From positions 27,390,302-27,454,301 of the forward strand of contig NC_055986.1 of NCBI RefSeq assembly GCF_018446385.1: a stretch of 64,000 nucleotides of DNA. The letters run 5' to 3'. The notes beneath the pieces are model-generated. The model was not told the origin of the DNA, made no database searches, and saw only the letters and a list, made by a program, of their open reading frames with translations. A program made the translations under genes and the position numbers. Position 1 is the first letter of the stretch. The number at the start of each line of letters is the position of its first letter. Source of the DNA: Zingiber officinale. Lineage: Eukaryota; Streptophyta; Magnoliopsida; Zingiberales; Zingiberaceae. Shown piece by piece: positions 45,440 through 56,627 of this stretch.

Positions 45440-46061
45440 TAGGGTTGTAAACAAGTCGAGCCGAGCCGAGTTTTGGGGTGTTCAAGCTTATTTGATAAGG
45501 TAACCAAGCCAAGCCGAGCCGAGCTTAAAATGAACCAAGCTTTTGAAATGAGTGTTCAAGTTTGGCTTGGTTTATTTTTTATGAGCTTGAGCTTGTTTGA
45601 AGCTTGGCTTGAACTTTGTTCATTTAGATGTTATCAAACTCTCAATTCAAGCTTGACTTAAGCTTGGTTCGAGCTTGGGTTGAACTTGGTTCGTTTAGAT
45701 GTTATCAAGCTCTCAATTCAAGCTTGTTTGATTGTTTGAAACTTTTAGTTGTTTGATTGGTTATTGAGCTTGATAATTTAAATTTATTTATTTATTTATT
45801 TTATTGTTTGTTTAGCATATTGAAAAGAGTTTTGTTAATGAATATGGTTCATGAACGTTGTTTACGAACATTATTCACGAACGTTGTTCACGAGCGTTAA
45901 CGAACTGAACACATATGTGTTTAAGCTTGTTTGTTTAGCTTAACAAGCTATTCAAGCTTGTTTGTTTAATTAATTTTATGTATATTGAACGAACATAAAT
46001 AAGCTCTTACCAAGCCGAACACCAAACTTGTTCACGAACGCTTGATTCATTTACAACCCTA
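45440..46061. mobile_element. Non-autonomous hAT element, unit 1 copy
   Basis: A 622-bp element with ends TAGGGTTGTAAAC and TTTACAACCCTA, flanked by CCTTTTAG (45432-45439) and CTTTTTAG (46062-46069), an 8-bp duplication with one mismatch. The interior is full of AAGCTTG, GAGCCGAGC and GTTCACGAACG repeats and has no transposase. The same insertion is at 51951-52572, so it predates the segmental duplication. Confidence 0.88.
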
Positions 46062-46599
46062 CTTTTTAGTAAGTCCTATGATTAATATAAAGTCATATAG
46101 TTGCCATGAAATGGTATATACATAATTATTGTATGTAATTCTGATTATACATTATTCAGATTTATCCATTATTTAGATTTAGAAAAGCTATTCAGCATGG
46201 TTATATGGAGACCTAAACAAAATTGTTTGGTCGATCTAATTAACTAGGTTGACCAAATAGGAAGCTTTAGTTGAAAAACTTCAAATGTTTGGTTGACCCA
46301 TAGGTTGATCCACTTTCAACGAAAGTGGTTATTTAAGTCCCAAACCTTTCCAAAGTCACAAACAATTCAACGATAGTTAGCTCTAAATCTATGGATCCAA
46401 AACTCCTAATTTGAGCATGGGCAATTCCACGATACCCACATTTGGTAATTAACACAAGGTTAATACTAAGTTTGAGTCTTTGAACAAGTTAACCTACACG
46501 CTCAACCAACTTGTTAAATACAAACTTCCCAATCTTAATTTTTTTTATCAAATATTGAAACACTGAAAGGACTGACAAAAAGATCTGAGTATCTATCTT
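46062..46599. other. Spacer between hAT element and copia fragment, unit 1
   Basis: A/T-rich DNA with short direct motifs (TTGACC, AGGTTGAC). No gene or clear element edge is visible. Confidence 0.4.
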
Positions 46600-46930
46600 G
46601 CCTCTCAGGGTGCTATCTCACACTTAATCTGTGTTGGAAGTCACACTTCTTCTTCTATTCCTAAATTTGTTTGGGACGAAGCAATGAATTCTGGATGCAC
46701 ATGTTTTATTTGGCTAACAATAAGGGAGTTTGAGAAGTTGACTCCAAAAAATGTCATCCGTGTGTTCTTGGGATATGACACTCATCAAAAAGGTATAGTT
46801 GTTATGTTCCTCAAACACACCAACCCAACATGTCTCAACATATTGCTTTCTTAGAAATGGTTCATTCTTTTGTTACTGTTGTACAATCCGTAAGTACATT
46901 GAATAGTCGTCAAGTAATAAAAATATTAAT
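46600..46930 (+). mobile_element. Ty1/copia integrase C-terminal fragment, unit 1
   Basis: Encodes pieces such as REFEKLTPKNVIRVFLGYD and NMSQHIAFLEMVHSF, matching the copia pattern KLxPxxxxCVFLGY. It is an isolated fragment with no neighbouring domains. Fossil. Confidence 0.75.
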
Positions 46931-47229
46931 CTAAGAATATTGATTAAACATTAGTTAACTTCGTAAAGCAAATTATCTAGACGATCGAAGTTTGTTTGAA
47001 AGCTCAAGAACCAAAGATTGAGAGAGTGAGTTGAGAGAGCAAGTGAGCAAAAGAGAGGAAGTGATCGAAGGAGAGAAATTGGCTTTGGAGGTGATTTCAG
47101 GATTTTGGTTTTACTATGATGCTAGTTAATGTCTCTATGTATTGCTCTTCTCCTTACCTCTATGCTTACTCTCTTGTGGAGATTCTAACCAAATACCAGT
47201 ACGATCTCGAGAATATCATACTAGATAGT

Positions 47230-47640
47230 TTACACCAATTTTCAACGTCATTAAGTAAGGAAGTAACTCTATAAAGTTGGGTTAAAGGGATACCCTCTGT
47301 CACTAAGGGTCCTCCAGTCATACAATCCCTAGAATTGTCTCAATTACTTCTTAACGTTAGATTAATGCTATTAAGTAAAGAGGTAACCTAGAGAGTCCTG
47401 TTAAAGGGATATCATCTGTCACTAAAGGCTCTCAGTCATACAATCTTTAGATTATGCAAGCCACTTCCTAACATTAAGTTGGGGAAAACCCATTAAGCTC
47501 TAACTAGTTAATCTCTTTGTAGTGAAATGACCTGCTTTCAAGAGGATTGTTCTAGAAAGTCCGCTAAAGGGATATTCTTTATCATAGGGTCCCACGGTCA
47601 TATAATCTAGCGCTTCTCCTCTATAAACAACCAATCCACC
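47230..47640. repeat. Three degenerate ~120-160 bp direct repeats, unit 1
   Basis: The motif GTTAAAGGGATACCCTCTGT followed by CACTAAGGGTC and a CAGTCATACAATC block recurs near 47279, 47399 and 47559 with increasing divergence. No ORF. Function unknown; possibly part of an old retrotransposon. Confidence 0.6.
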
Positions 47641-47821
47641 ACAATCCATATATATACACCACACACACATTTGTCAAACGTGTACAAGACATAATACAAT
47701 AGAACAAGTTATAAACATATCATAGAATAGGGAAATGGCCAAGTACATAGTTCATACATCATCATTACATCATAATTACTCCCTACATTCTAGATTGGGA
47801 AAATCTACTTCATCGAGAAGG

Positions 47822-49377
47822 AAAAATCAACAAGTTAACTAATATATTATAGTTAATTTTTTTTAAGGTATTTACCTATTTTAAAATATTAAATTTCTAT
47901 TATATTTAAAACTAATATATTAAAGGTATTTACCTATTTTAAAATAATAAATTTCTATTAAATTTTTTTTAAAAAAAATCAACGAGTTAACTAATATATC
48001 CATTAAATTTTAAAAAAAATCAACGAGTTAATTAATAAATACACTATCAACGGATTCTTTTTCCATTATTTCACATGATGATAAAGCAATTTAATATTAT
48101 ATTTTATGTGAGATAATTTTGGGCATATGTTGTCCCTAATAGAGGGTTAAATAGGTGTTATAATATCCATTTAATTTTTTTTTTCATTGTAAGTGAGTAT
48201 TATAATATCCCCTCATAAAAGAGAAAAGAAAGAGTGTTCAAAAATTTGAACACTAATCTATCTGAGGGTGATCGGTTCGGTCCTACGGAAGTTTTTCACT
48301 TGTCATCAGGATAAATCGAAAAGCGCACGCGGCGGTCAGCCTAGAAGTCCAACATCCTTTGATTACACCTCCATTTGGAGAAAAAATTCCTATAAATATA
48401 CTGTAGTTGAGGTTTGAATCATAGATATTTGAATGACAATCTGAATGTTCTACCGTGATATCATGACCTGGGGACGAAGCATCTGAAATAGTAGGAAATC
48501 GGGTTTTATGTTTCATATATCGGTTGATCCATTTTTTTCCTCCATAAATATCAGATTTTGTTACCCTTGTAAACATAATATTATAATTTCCATTTTACCT
48601 ATTTAAAATATTAAAATTAATTTAATTTTGCATCTGACTCCTCGGTTCTCCGAGCATCTGAAACCGACTTTTATTTTCATAAATCGATGGTCCGATTTTC
48701 CACCATAAATACCAATTTTTTCCTTTAAAAAGAATATTATAGTTAACTTTTTTTTAAGGTCTTTACCTATTTTAAAATAATAAATTTCTATTAAATTTAA
48801 AAAAAACAACGAGATTTTATTAAATGCATTATCAGCGGATTATTTTTCCATTATTTCACACAATGACATTCTTTTACCTGTTCTCGGTTCTCCACGGAGA
48901 TTGAAGCATCCAAACCGACAGAAAACTGGGTTTTATATTTTATAGACTGATTGATCCGATTTTTTTTCTCCATAAATATCAGATTTTGTTTCCCTTGTAA
49001 ACATAATATTATAATTTCCATTTTACCTATTTTAAAATATTAAAATTAATTTAATTTTGCATCTAACTCCTTCTCGGTTCTCCGAGCATCTGAGACCGAC
49101 ATTTATTTTTATTGATATGTGGTCCGAATTTCTCCAATAAATACCATTTTTTCCATTAAAAAGAATATTATAGTTAGCTTGTTTTCAAAGGTCTTTACCT
49201 ATTTTAAAATAATAAATTTTTATAAAATTTTAAAAAAATATTCGTTAAATAAAACCCCAACTTGAATCATTATAAACGAGTTAAAATTAAATATTTAAGA
49301 ATTATATTATGCTCGGCTCAATTACACCCGCTTAAAATAAAATACTCCCTCCCTGTACTATATTTACTTGTATTTAC
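47822..49377. repeat. AT-rich internal repeats of unit 2
   Basis: Counterpart of 41471-43010 with the same repeated motifs (CGGTTCTCCGAGCATCTGA, a TTTACCTATTTTAAAATAAT motif). No gene is seen. Confidence 0.6.
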
Positions 49378-49397
49378 CATGGAGCGTCTCTTTTACT

Positions 49398-49490
49398 AAA
49401 AGGTAGATCCGCTATCTTAGCGGCCCCCTAGTACCGGCCCCATGGATATGGAGGGAGGTTCATGCAGGTACACAGGCCATAGGCGCATGG
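49398..49490. mobile_element. 93-bp insert with exact 20-bp flanking duplication, unit 2 only
   Basis: The 20-bp sequence CATGGAGCGTCTCTTTTACT occurs at 49378-49397 and 49491-49510. Unit 1 has a single copy of this site near 43014-43033 and no insert. The insert is GC-rich and contains the perfect hairpin CCGCTATCTTAGCGG (6-bp stem, 3-nt loop). A long exact duplication fits a short retroposed RNA or a filler insertion at a staggered break. The element family is unknown. Confidence 0.75.
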
Positions 49491-49506
49491 CATGGAGCGT
49501 CTCTTT

Positions 49507-50300
49507 TACTGTATGTTTGGAAGGAGATGAGGGAAGGAGAAGGAAAGAGAAATAAGGGGAAGGGAAACTTTGAACTTTGTTTGGGAAGGAGTGAGGAAAG
49601 GGAAGGAAAGGTAAGGAAGGATAAGCTTTAACCTTCGTTACCCATAGAAAAAGAGATTTTCCTACATCCCGAATTGGGATGTAAGGAAGGGAAGGGAAAA
49701 CAAAAAGATTTTTTATTCTAATTTTATCCCCGTTCTTAACAGTTTAAACAATGTTCCAATTTCTAATTCTGCTATGTCGTCGAAGTCCAATTTCCTCGCC
49801 TTCTTCACAGCTTGCTGTCAAATTATTAGAGGTGGAGATCTGACACGTCTTAAAACTGAATTGAAGAGAGAAATCATTTTTCTCGTCAAAATTTAAGAGG
49901 ATATCTACTACTTTTTAATTTTTCCGTCGAAATTTAATAAATTTTTAAAAAATAGAAATTCTCGTATAAAAAATTATTTTTCAAATTTTTTTATTTAAGA
50001 TTTCTAAAATCATTATTTTCATTATTTATCATTTAATTACTTGATTATCGATAATTCATTGTTTTGTTATGAATAGTATAAAAAATTAATTTTTTATTAA
50101 AAAATAATATAATATAAAAAATTAATTTTATTATTAAAAATATCTAATTTATATTTATAAAATAAATATTAATATTATGAAAAATGTCTAATTTAAAAAG
50201 TAAGGATATTTTTATAACTTTATCTATTTAACCTTCATTCTCATTCCTTTCATCCCAAATAAAGTAACACATGTTAACCTTCTCTCCCTCCCAAACAGTT
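49507..50300. mobile_element. MITE-like block in unit 2
   Basis: Starts GTATGTTTGGAAGGAGATGA and ends TCTCCCTCCCAAACAGTTAA. The ends are imperfect inverted repeats around GTTTGGGAGG. A/T-rich interior without ORF. The copy in unit 1 lacks the right end. Confidence 0.45.
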
Positions 50301-50735
50301 AAATACTTTACTTCCCTCACTCCATCCAAATAAAGGGTTATGTGCTAGTCATTATTCTGAAGGTTAGTAGTTGTCCAATGATTTTTTTTCTCCAAAGACG
50401 AATTGAAGGGGATGCTGAGAAGAACTTATTCATCTTTTCAGCCTTGGAGCCCAGATATTGTACCGTTCCAAGTTTGGAACGAACGATATTAGCGATTGCT
50501 CAATTTTGTTCATCCTCTTCACGCTCTTTCGCCGCCTCCATCGCCGTCCAATCCGTTGCTTCCTCCCTCCCTCCCTCCCTCCGTCATTTACTCTCTGGGC
50601 TAGTTTATGCTCTCTCTCTCGTTCTCTTGCTTTCTCATCGTGCATGTTATTGTTGCGATTTTCTCTTTTGTTCGCACCGTCACTTCCTCGTTTCACCAAT
50701 GTCGACCAGGATTAGGGTTTGCTCCCTTCGCCTCC
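50301..50735 (+). other. Ancestral 5' flank / 5' UTR of NF-YB pseudogene copy 2
   Basis: Matches 43836-44224 with small indels, including the CCCTCCCTCCCTCCC tract upstream of the ATG at 50736. The 329-codon open frame that crosses this flank and the pseudogene is out of frame with the histone-fold sequence. Confidence 0.45.
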
Positions 50736-51248
50736 ATGGCGGAATCCGGGGCCCCAGGCTCGCCGGAGAGCGGAAACTCTGGCGAAGTCGGCGGCGGAAG
50801 TGCGCGGGAGTAGGACCGCTTCCTCCCTATCTCCAGCATCGGTCGAATCATGAGGAAGGCCGTCCCCGAGAACAGAAAAATTGCAAAGGACGCCAAGGAG
50901 TCAGTTCGGGAGTGCGTCTCCGAGTTCATCAGTTGCGTCACCAGCGAGTAAGCCGAGTCGACCATGCTCCACCTTCTCCTCTTCTCCCGCTTGATGGCTA
51001 TCTTTACCGTCTGTGGGTTTTCTGCGCAGGGCGAACGATAAGTCTCAGCTGGAAAAGAGGAGGACGATCAACGGCGATGATCTTCTTTGAGCGATGGGGA
51101 CGCTCGGCTTTCGAGGAGTACGTTGAGCCTCTCAAAGTCTACTTGCAGCTCTACAGAGAGGTGATCATTTGGGGAAATTGCTGGATAGTTGTTTCTTTGT
51201 TCGTTTCTGTGACAATTGTTCTGGAACGTATCGGTTTTCCAGATGGAG
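50736..51248 (+). pseudogene. NF-YB: NF-YB (HAP3) histone-fold pseudogene, copy 2
   Basis: Exons are 50736-50947, 51030-51160 and the tiny 51243-51248, at a constant offset of 6511 from copy 1. It carries the same TAG in place of the Gln codon (50811-50813), the same TGA in place of Trp (51088-51090) and the same extra base in the GFEEY region. Unlike copy 1 it keeps Met in GRIMRKA, and it reads EPLKVYLQLYRE instead of EPLKLYLQLYRE. Only about four differences from copy 1 lie in roughly 340 exon bases. Confidence 0.93.
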
Positions 51249-51942
51249 GTACTTCTCAAAATTTTCTAATTCTTCCAATTTTTCGCCTTCTTTTCGTGGA
51301 TCGAACTAACACTGATTTTGTGTCTTTCTAATCGAAAATTTCCTCCAATTTGTTAAATCTTAAAGGGCAACGTCAAGTGTTCTTGTTCTGTCGATCAATC
51401 AGGAAACTGAGATGGGGCAATTCATGGGAGCCTGGCGATGTGGTCGGCCATTGATTTCCCTGGTTAGTTCCAATACTCCCTTTAATCAAATTGGATTGCT
51501 TTGTGCTGCATTCAGACAACAATTCTAGCATTCAATGTAGTTGAACCTTGTCGACAACATACGAAAGGGACAGATTACTATTTTTCATCTTAGCATTATG
51601 TCAGATATGTACACACTTCGTAGTAATTGGCCTCAAAGTACTTGAACTGAGACATTAGTCAAGTTGATTGCATTTGCTCAGTGGTTTTGGAGAAATCAGA
51701 AACACTTCCCGTTTCTCACTTGGTGGAATTGGCCACAAACCATTAAAAAGTTCCAAGTAACATTGCTTCTTGATCTGACCAACATGATGTTCATTTTATT
51801 TTAGTCTTGTAATTTTTTTCTCACCCATGGAAATAATTTTAGTAACCTCAAATTGCACTGATTGATCACACCAGAAGGAAATAACCAAATAGAAAGTGTA
51901 AATCCTAGGGTTCTCACTAGCTAACACTTAATACCCATACAT
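51249..51942 (+). other. Downstream part of the NF-YB pseudogene locus, unit 2
   Basis: Near-identical to 44738-45431. Non-coding, with no further exon that can be defended. Confidence 0.4.
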
Positions 51943-51950
51943 CCTTTTAG

Positions 51951-52572
51951 TAGGGTTGTAAACAAGTCGAGCCGAGCCGAGCTTTGGGGTGTTCAAGCTT
52001 ATTTGATAAGGTAACCAAGCCAAGCCGAGCCGAGCTTAAAATGAACCAAGCTTTTGAAATGAGTGTTCAAGTTTGGCTTGGTTTATTTTTTATGAGCTTG
52101 AGCTTGTTTGAAGCTTGGCTTGAACTTTGTTCATTTAGATGTTATCAAACTCTCAATTCAAGCTTGACTTAAGCTTGGTTCGAGCTTGGGTTGAACTTGG
52201 TTCGTTTAGATGTTATCAAGCTCTCAATTCAAGCTTGTTTGATTGTTTGAAACTTTTAGTTGTTTGATTGGTTATTGAGCTTGATAATTTAAATTTATTT
52301 ATTTATTTATTTTATTGTTTGTTTAGCATATTGAAAAGAGTTTTGTTAATGAATATGGTTCATGAACGTTGTTTACGAACATTATTCACGAACGTTGTTC
52401 ACGAGCGTTAACGAACTGAACACATATGTGTTTAAGCTTGTTTGTTTAGCTTAACAAGCTATTCAAGCTTGTTTGTTTAATTAATTTTATGTATATTGAA
52501 CGAACATAAATAAGCTCTTACCAAGCCGAACACCAAACTTGTTCACGAACGCTTGATTCATTTACAACCCTA
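51951..52572. mobile_element. Non-autonomous hAT element, unit 2 copy
   Basis: Same element as at 45440-46061, same length (622 bp), same flanks CCTTTTAG (51943-51950) and CTTTTTAG (52573-52580). I see one base difference between the two copies (GAGTTTTGGG versus GAGCTTTGGG). Confidence 0.88.
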
Positions 52573-53109
52573 CTTTTTAGTAAGTCCTATGATTAATATA
52601 AAGTCATATAGTTGCCATGAAATGGTATATACATAATTATTGTATGTAATTCTGATTATACATTATTCAGATTTATCCATTATTTAGATTTAGAAAAGCT
52701 ATTCAGCATGGTTATATGGAGACCTAAACAAAATTGTTTGGTCGATCTAATTAACTAGGTTGACCAAATAGGAAGCTTTAGTTGAAAAACTTCAAATGTT
52801 TGGTTGACCCATAGGTTGATCCACTTTCAACGAAAGTGGTTATTTAAGTCCCAAACCTTTCCAAAGTCACAAACAATTCAATATTAGGTTTAGTTAGCTC
52901 TAAATCTATGGATCCAAAACTCCTAATTTGAACATGGGCAATTCCACGATACCCACATTTGGTAATTAACACAAGGTTAATACTAAGTTTGAGTCTTTGA
53001 ACAAGTTAACCTACACGCTCAACCAACTTGTTAAATACAAACTTCCCAATCTTAATTTTTTTTATCAAATATTGAAACACTGAAAGGACTGACAAAAAGA
53101 TCTGAGTAC

Positions 53110-53452
53110 CTATCTTGCCTCTCAGGGTGCTATCTCACACTTAACCTGTATTGGAAGTCACACTTCTTCTTCTATTCCTAAATTTGTTTGGGACGAAGCA
53201 ATGAATTCTGGATGCATATGTTTTATTTGGCTAACAATAAGGGAGTTTGAGAAGTTGACTCCAACAAATGTCATCCGTGTGTTCTTGGGATATGACACTC
53301 ATCAAAAAGGGTATAGTTGTTATGTTCCTCGAGAACACCAACCCAACATGTCTCAACATATTGCTTTCTTAGAAATGGTTCATTCTTTTGTTACTGTTGT
53401 ACAATCCGTAAGTACATTGAATAGTCGTCAAGTAATAAAAATATTAATCTAA
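53110..53452 (+). mobile_element. Ty1/copia integrase C-terminal fragment, unit 2
   Basis: Counterpart of 46600-46930, reading REFEKLTPTNVIRVFLGYD and QKGYSCYVPREHQPN. Isolated fossil fragment, not a gene. Confidence 0.75.
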
Positions 53453-53739
53453 GAATATTGATTAAACACTAGTTAACTTCGTAAAGCAAATTATCTAGAC
53501 GATCGAAGTTTGTTTGAAAGCTCAAGAACCAAAGATTGAGAGAGTGAGTTGAGAGAGCAAGTGAGCAAAAGAGAGGAAGTGATCGAAGGAGAGAAATTGG
53601 CTTTGGAGGTGATTTTAGGATTTTGGTTTCACTATGATGCTAGTTAATGTCTCTATGTATTGCTCTTCTCCTTACCTCTATGCTTACTCTCTTGTGGAGA
53701 TTCTAACCAAATACCAGTACGACTTCGAGAATATCATAC

Positions 53740-54150
53740 TAGATAGTTTACACCAATTTCCAACGTCATTCAGTAAGGAAGTAACTCTATAAAGTTGGGT
53801 TAAAGGGATACCCTCTGTCACTAAGGGTCCTCCGGTCATACAATCCCTAGAATTGTCTCAATTACTTCTTAACGTTAGATTAATGTTATTAAGTAAAGAG
53901 GTAACCTAGAGAGTCCTGTTAAAGGGATATCCTCTGTCACTAAAGGCTCCCCAGTCATACAATCTTTAGATTATGCAAGTCACTTCCTAACATTAAGTTG
54001 GGGAAAACCCATTAAGCTCTAACTAGTTAATCTCTTTGTAGTGAAATGACCTGCTTTCAAGAGGATTGTTCTAGAAAGTCCGCTAAAGGGATATTCTTTA
54101 TCATAGGGTCCCACGATTATATAATCTAGCGCTTCTCCTCTATAAACAAC
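53740..54150. repeat. Three degenerate direct repeats, unit 2
   Basis: Counterpart of 47230-47640 with the same three motif positions (near 53799, 53919 and 54079). Confidence 0.6.
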
Positions 54151-54345
54151 CAATCCACCACAATCCATATATATACACCACACACACATTTGTCAAACAT
54201 GTACAAGACATAATACAATAGAACAAGTTATAAACATATCATAGAATAGGGAAATGGCCAAGTACATAATTCATACATCATCATTACATCATAATTACTC
54301 CCTACATTCTAGATTGGGAGAATCTACTTCATGGAGATGGAAAAA

Positions 54346-54870
54346 CAACCCAAAGACACAAACTAGAGAATACTTACAACCCTAAATCTGAGAGAGGAGA
54401 AGAAGAAATACTTATCGAGGAGATTGTCGACGTCTTTGGAACCTTTCCTTTCTCCGACAGTGGATGGATTGTCAAGATCGGAGGAGATGGAGGTTTTAGG
54501 GTTCCCCTTAGAGGGGAGAACTCTTCTCCAAGGAGAGGAGTGGAACCTCAAACCAAAGATAGGTCAAAAGTGCTGAAAATCCCTTGTTGTAGGCAAGGGG
54601 CATGACCCTTGCCTGTTCGGCCACACGGTCATGCCTCAAGGCACGGACGTGGCGTGTGTGTCGTGGCCCAAGGCAAGCACGGTCGTGTCTGAAGGCACTG
54701 CCTGCCCATGGGTCTCTCTAGAAAAAAAGAGGCTAGACCATGCCTTAGGAATATAGGCATGGTCGTGCCTCTGGGCATGGCCAGGTCGTGTTTCCTACTG
54801 TATAAGATGACACGGTTATGCCTCATGGCACAACCAAGGCGTGAGTCTTGGCTGGAGCGAGGCACGACCT
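54346..54870. other. Region right of the tandem duplication, with CACGGTCGTG-type repeats
   Basis: Contains many short near-repeats of GGCACGG, GGTCGTGCC and CATGCCTC, giving long but unsupported ORFs on the minus strand. Composition resembles the edge of a retroelement. No domain was recognised. Confidence 0.4.
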
Positions 54871-55002
54871 TATGTACATGATCCTGGTGATGAGGCGCGG
54901 CCCTAGGTACATGGCCTTAATGATGAGCGGCCCTGAGTGCATGACCCTGGTGATGAGGCACGACCCTGAGTACATGGCCCTGGTGATGAGGCACGGTCAT
55001 GC
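54868..55002 (+). repeat. Minisatellite, ~33-bp unit, about 4 copies
   Basis: The unit TACATGGCCCTGGTGATGAG plus GCACGACCCTGAG is repeated about four times with small changes (one unit 3 bp shorter). No ORF of note. Confidence 0.75.
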
Positions 55003-55740
55003 TTTGCTGAATTCTCTTTCAAACTTCCTCTAATACTTTTTTTTTTTTCGAAAAAACGTCCTATCAATAAAAATAAACAAAGAGTAATTTTCTGAATAAA
55101 AGAAGTATAAGTATGATATAATAATTAAATAGGATAGAATAAATATAAATTATAATTATGAAATACAAATATATGTGCGTCAAATAATGTCTAAAATATA
55201 TATATAATCTACCTTGACAACAACTTCCTAACTTGCTTACGCTTCTTTCAATCATCTATGCAAGACCAAAAAACATTGAAATCAATGTAGATTTAATTGG
55301 CCAAGGCAGAGAAGTATTCCTTTAAGTTCCCACATGATAATCCCGCACATCGCTGTTTGATACAATCAATTCGTGGTAAACCTCCTACTTATCTTCAAGA
55401 CGTACTACCATTATCATTTGTCATCCATTTTACCTTTTTATGAACCTCTCGCGTACCTTAAGATGCTTTTTTAGTTCTCAATGGACCTTGCCAACCTTCC
55501 GAGAAGTCAACAATCAAATACGAAGCCGCTAGGGGCTTGACGCGTTGCTAGAAGGTCGTGTGTACGTTGTAAATATTTTCTTATACTTGACGTTTTGGCC
55601 TTAATTTTTATTAAACATTTTGAAGGTCGATGAGACATGCATGATTTATTATGATCGATGAACCCAGATTGTTCTTGGGGGCTGATTTTCTTGGTGTAAA
55701 GGATCATTATATTAGGATAAAATGACTATCTGTATCTTAT
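55003..55740. other. Unassigned spacer
   Basis: A/T-rich first half with a homopolymer T tract near 55031, then unique-looking sequence. The ORFs at 55064-55255 and 55507-55707 are low-complexity or lack similarity. No gene is visible. Confidence 0.5.
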
Positions 55741-56400
55741 CATGGGATAGACTCGACCACAGGCCGGGTCCTAACTGGACCCGGCCCGAGCCCTTAATCG
55801 GGTCAACGGGCTAGTTACCCATTGACCCGGGTCACGGGCCTAATCGTAATCGGCCTGGTTCAAACCCATTTTTAACTGCCAACTGCCAGTTCAAACTGGC
55901 AGTCCGGTGGGATTTTTTTTTTGTTAAAAATATTTTTTTAGAGTAAGATTCAAATCCACATCCCCTATATGAAAGCCAAACTTAACCATCTAGGCTAAAA
56001 TTATTATTGTTATCATATGTCAGTTAGTTAACTAATATCGAATTAATAGTTTTCTTTATAAATTTGATACTGAAGGAACAAATACTATGAGAACGTAAAA
56101 TGAAAGTAAATAATAATGTCATAAAAGGATTACAAAAATAAGAAAATTATGTGGGTTTTGATTCCTTATACCCTAAGGGATACATAAGTAACTTAAATAA
56201 GTGGACAATTTTTTTATATGAATTTATAATTTTAAATTTTAATATAATAATCTTAAACTGTAGCGAACCGTGCACGAATTATGAACTCGCGGTTTCAAAC
56301 CGTAATCTGTAACCGTCTTGAACGGTTACGGTTAATGATTGATCCCCATGAATCGTCGAACCGATAGTTTCGAAGGTCTACCGCGGGGCTAACAATACAT
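55741..56400. repeat. Possible non-autonomous hAT-like remnant with name-tag GC motifs
   Basis: A GC-rich block with repeated GACCCGG, GGGCC and GGTCAACGGG motifs (55745-55900), an A/T-rich middle, then a block of AACCGTAA/GGTTACGG motifs (56270-56350). The arrangement resembles degenerate plant hAT derivatives, but no clean terminal repeats or target duplication were found. Confidence 0.3.
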
Positions 56401-56402
56401 GT

Positions 56403-56627
56403 TTGGGATGAGTGATATCATCTTTTGCTCCAATAAATTCAAATTGTCACCCCTAGATGGATATAAAAAAAGTTACATAGCAGGTCTCCTGGCATGATGT
56501 ATCTATCTATATCTTACCGTGAGATTGATGATATTTATTTGGGATGAGTAATATCATCTTTTGCTCTAAGAAACTCAGATTGTCATATCCCTAGATAGAT
56601 ATAAAAAAGTTACGTAGCAGCCTCTAT
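56403..56627. repeat. Direct repeat, two ~95-bp copies about 135 bp apart
   Basis: Block GTTTGGGATGAGTGATATCA, then TCTTTTGCTC and CTAGATGGATATAAAAAA, occurs at about 56403-56490. A second, diverged copy is at about 56538-56620. The SINE candidate abuts the second copy. Confidence 0.6.

Larger units (their letters stand above)
41471..47822. repeat. Tandem duplication, unit 1 (about 6.35 kb)
   Basis: Whole-length direct copy of 47822-54340. It contains, in order, AT-rich repeats, a MITE-like block, an NF-YB pseudogene, a hAT element, a copia integrase fragment and short tandem repeats. The unit 1/unit 2 junction reads GAGAAGGAAAAATCAACAAG. The start of unit 1 (AAAAATCAACAAG) and the end of unit 2 (GATGGAAAAACAACCC) share the AAAAA seen at the junction, which suggests a microhomology breakpoint. 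Confidence 0.92.
47822..54340. repeat. Tandem duplication, unit 2 (about 6.5 kb)
   Basis: Direct copy of 41471-47822 with the same internal order. It is longer mainly because of a 93-bp insert plus its 20-bp duplication (49398-49510) and about 60 extra bases near 50280-50340. Divergence from unit 1 is uneven: about 11 differences in ~200 bp near 42000/48350, but only one seen in the 622-bp hAT element. Confidence 0.92.

Noticed and set aside
50342-51331. 329-codon open frame over the NF-YB copy 2 region (and 299 codons at 43921-44820)
   Set aside because: It runs through 5' flank, exons and introns in a frame different from the histone-fold codons. Arg/Ser/Leu-rich composition comes from the CT-rich DNA, and no domain is present.
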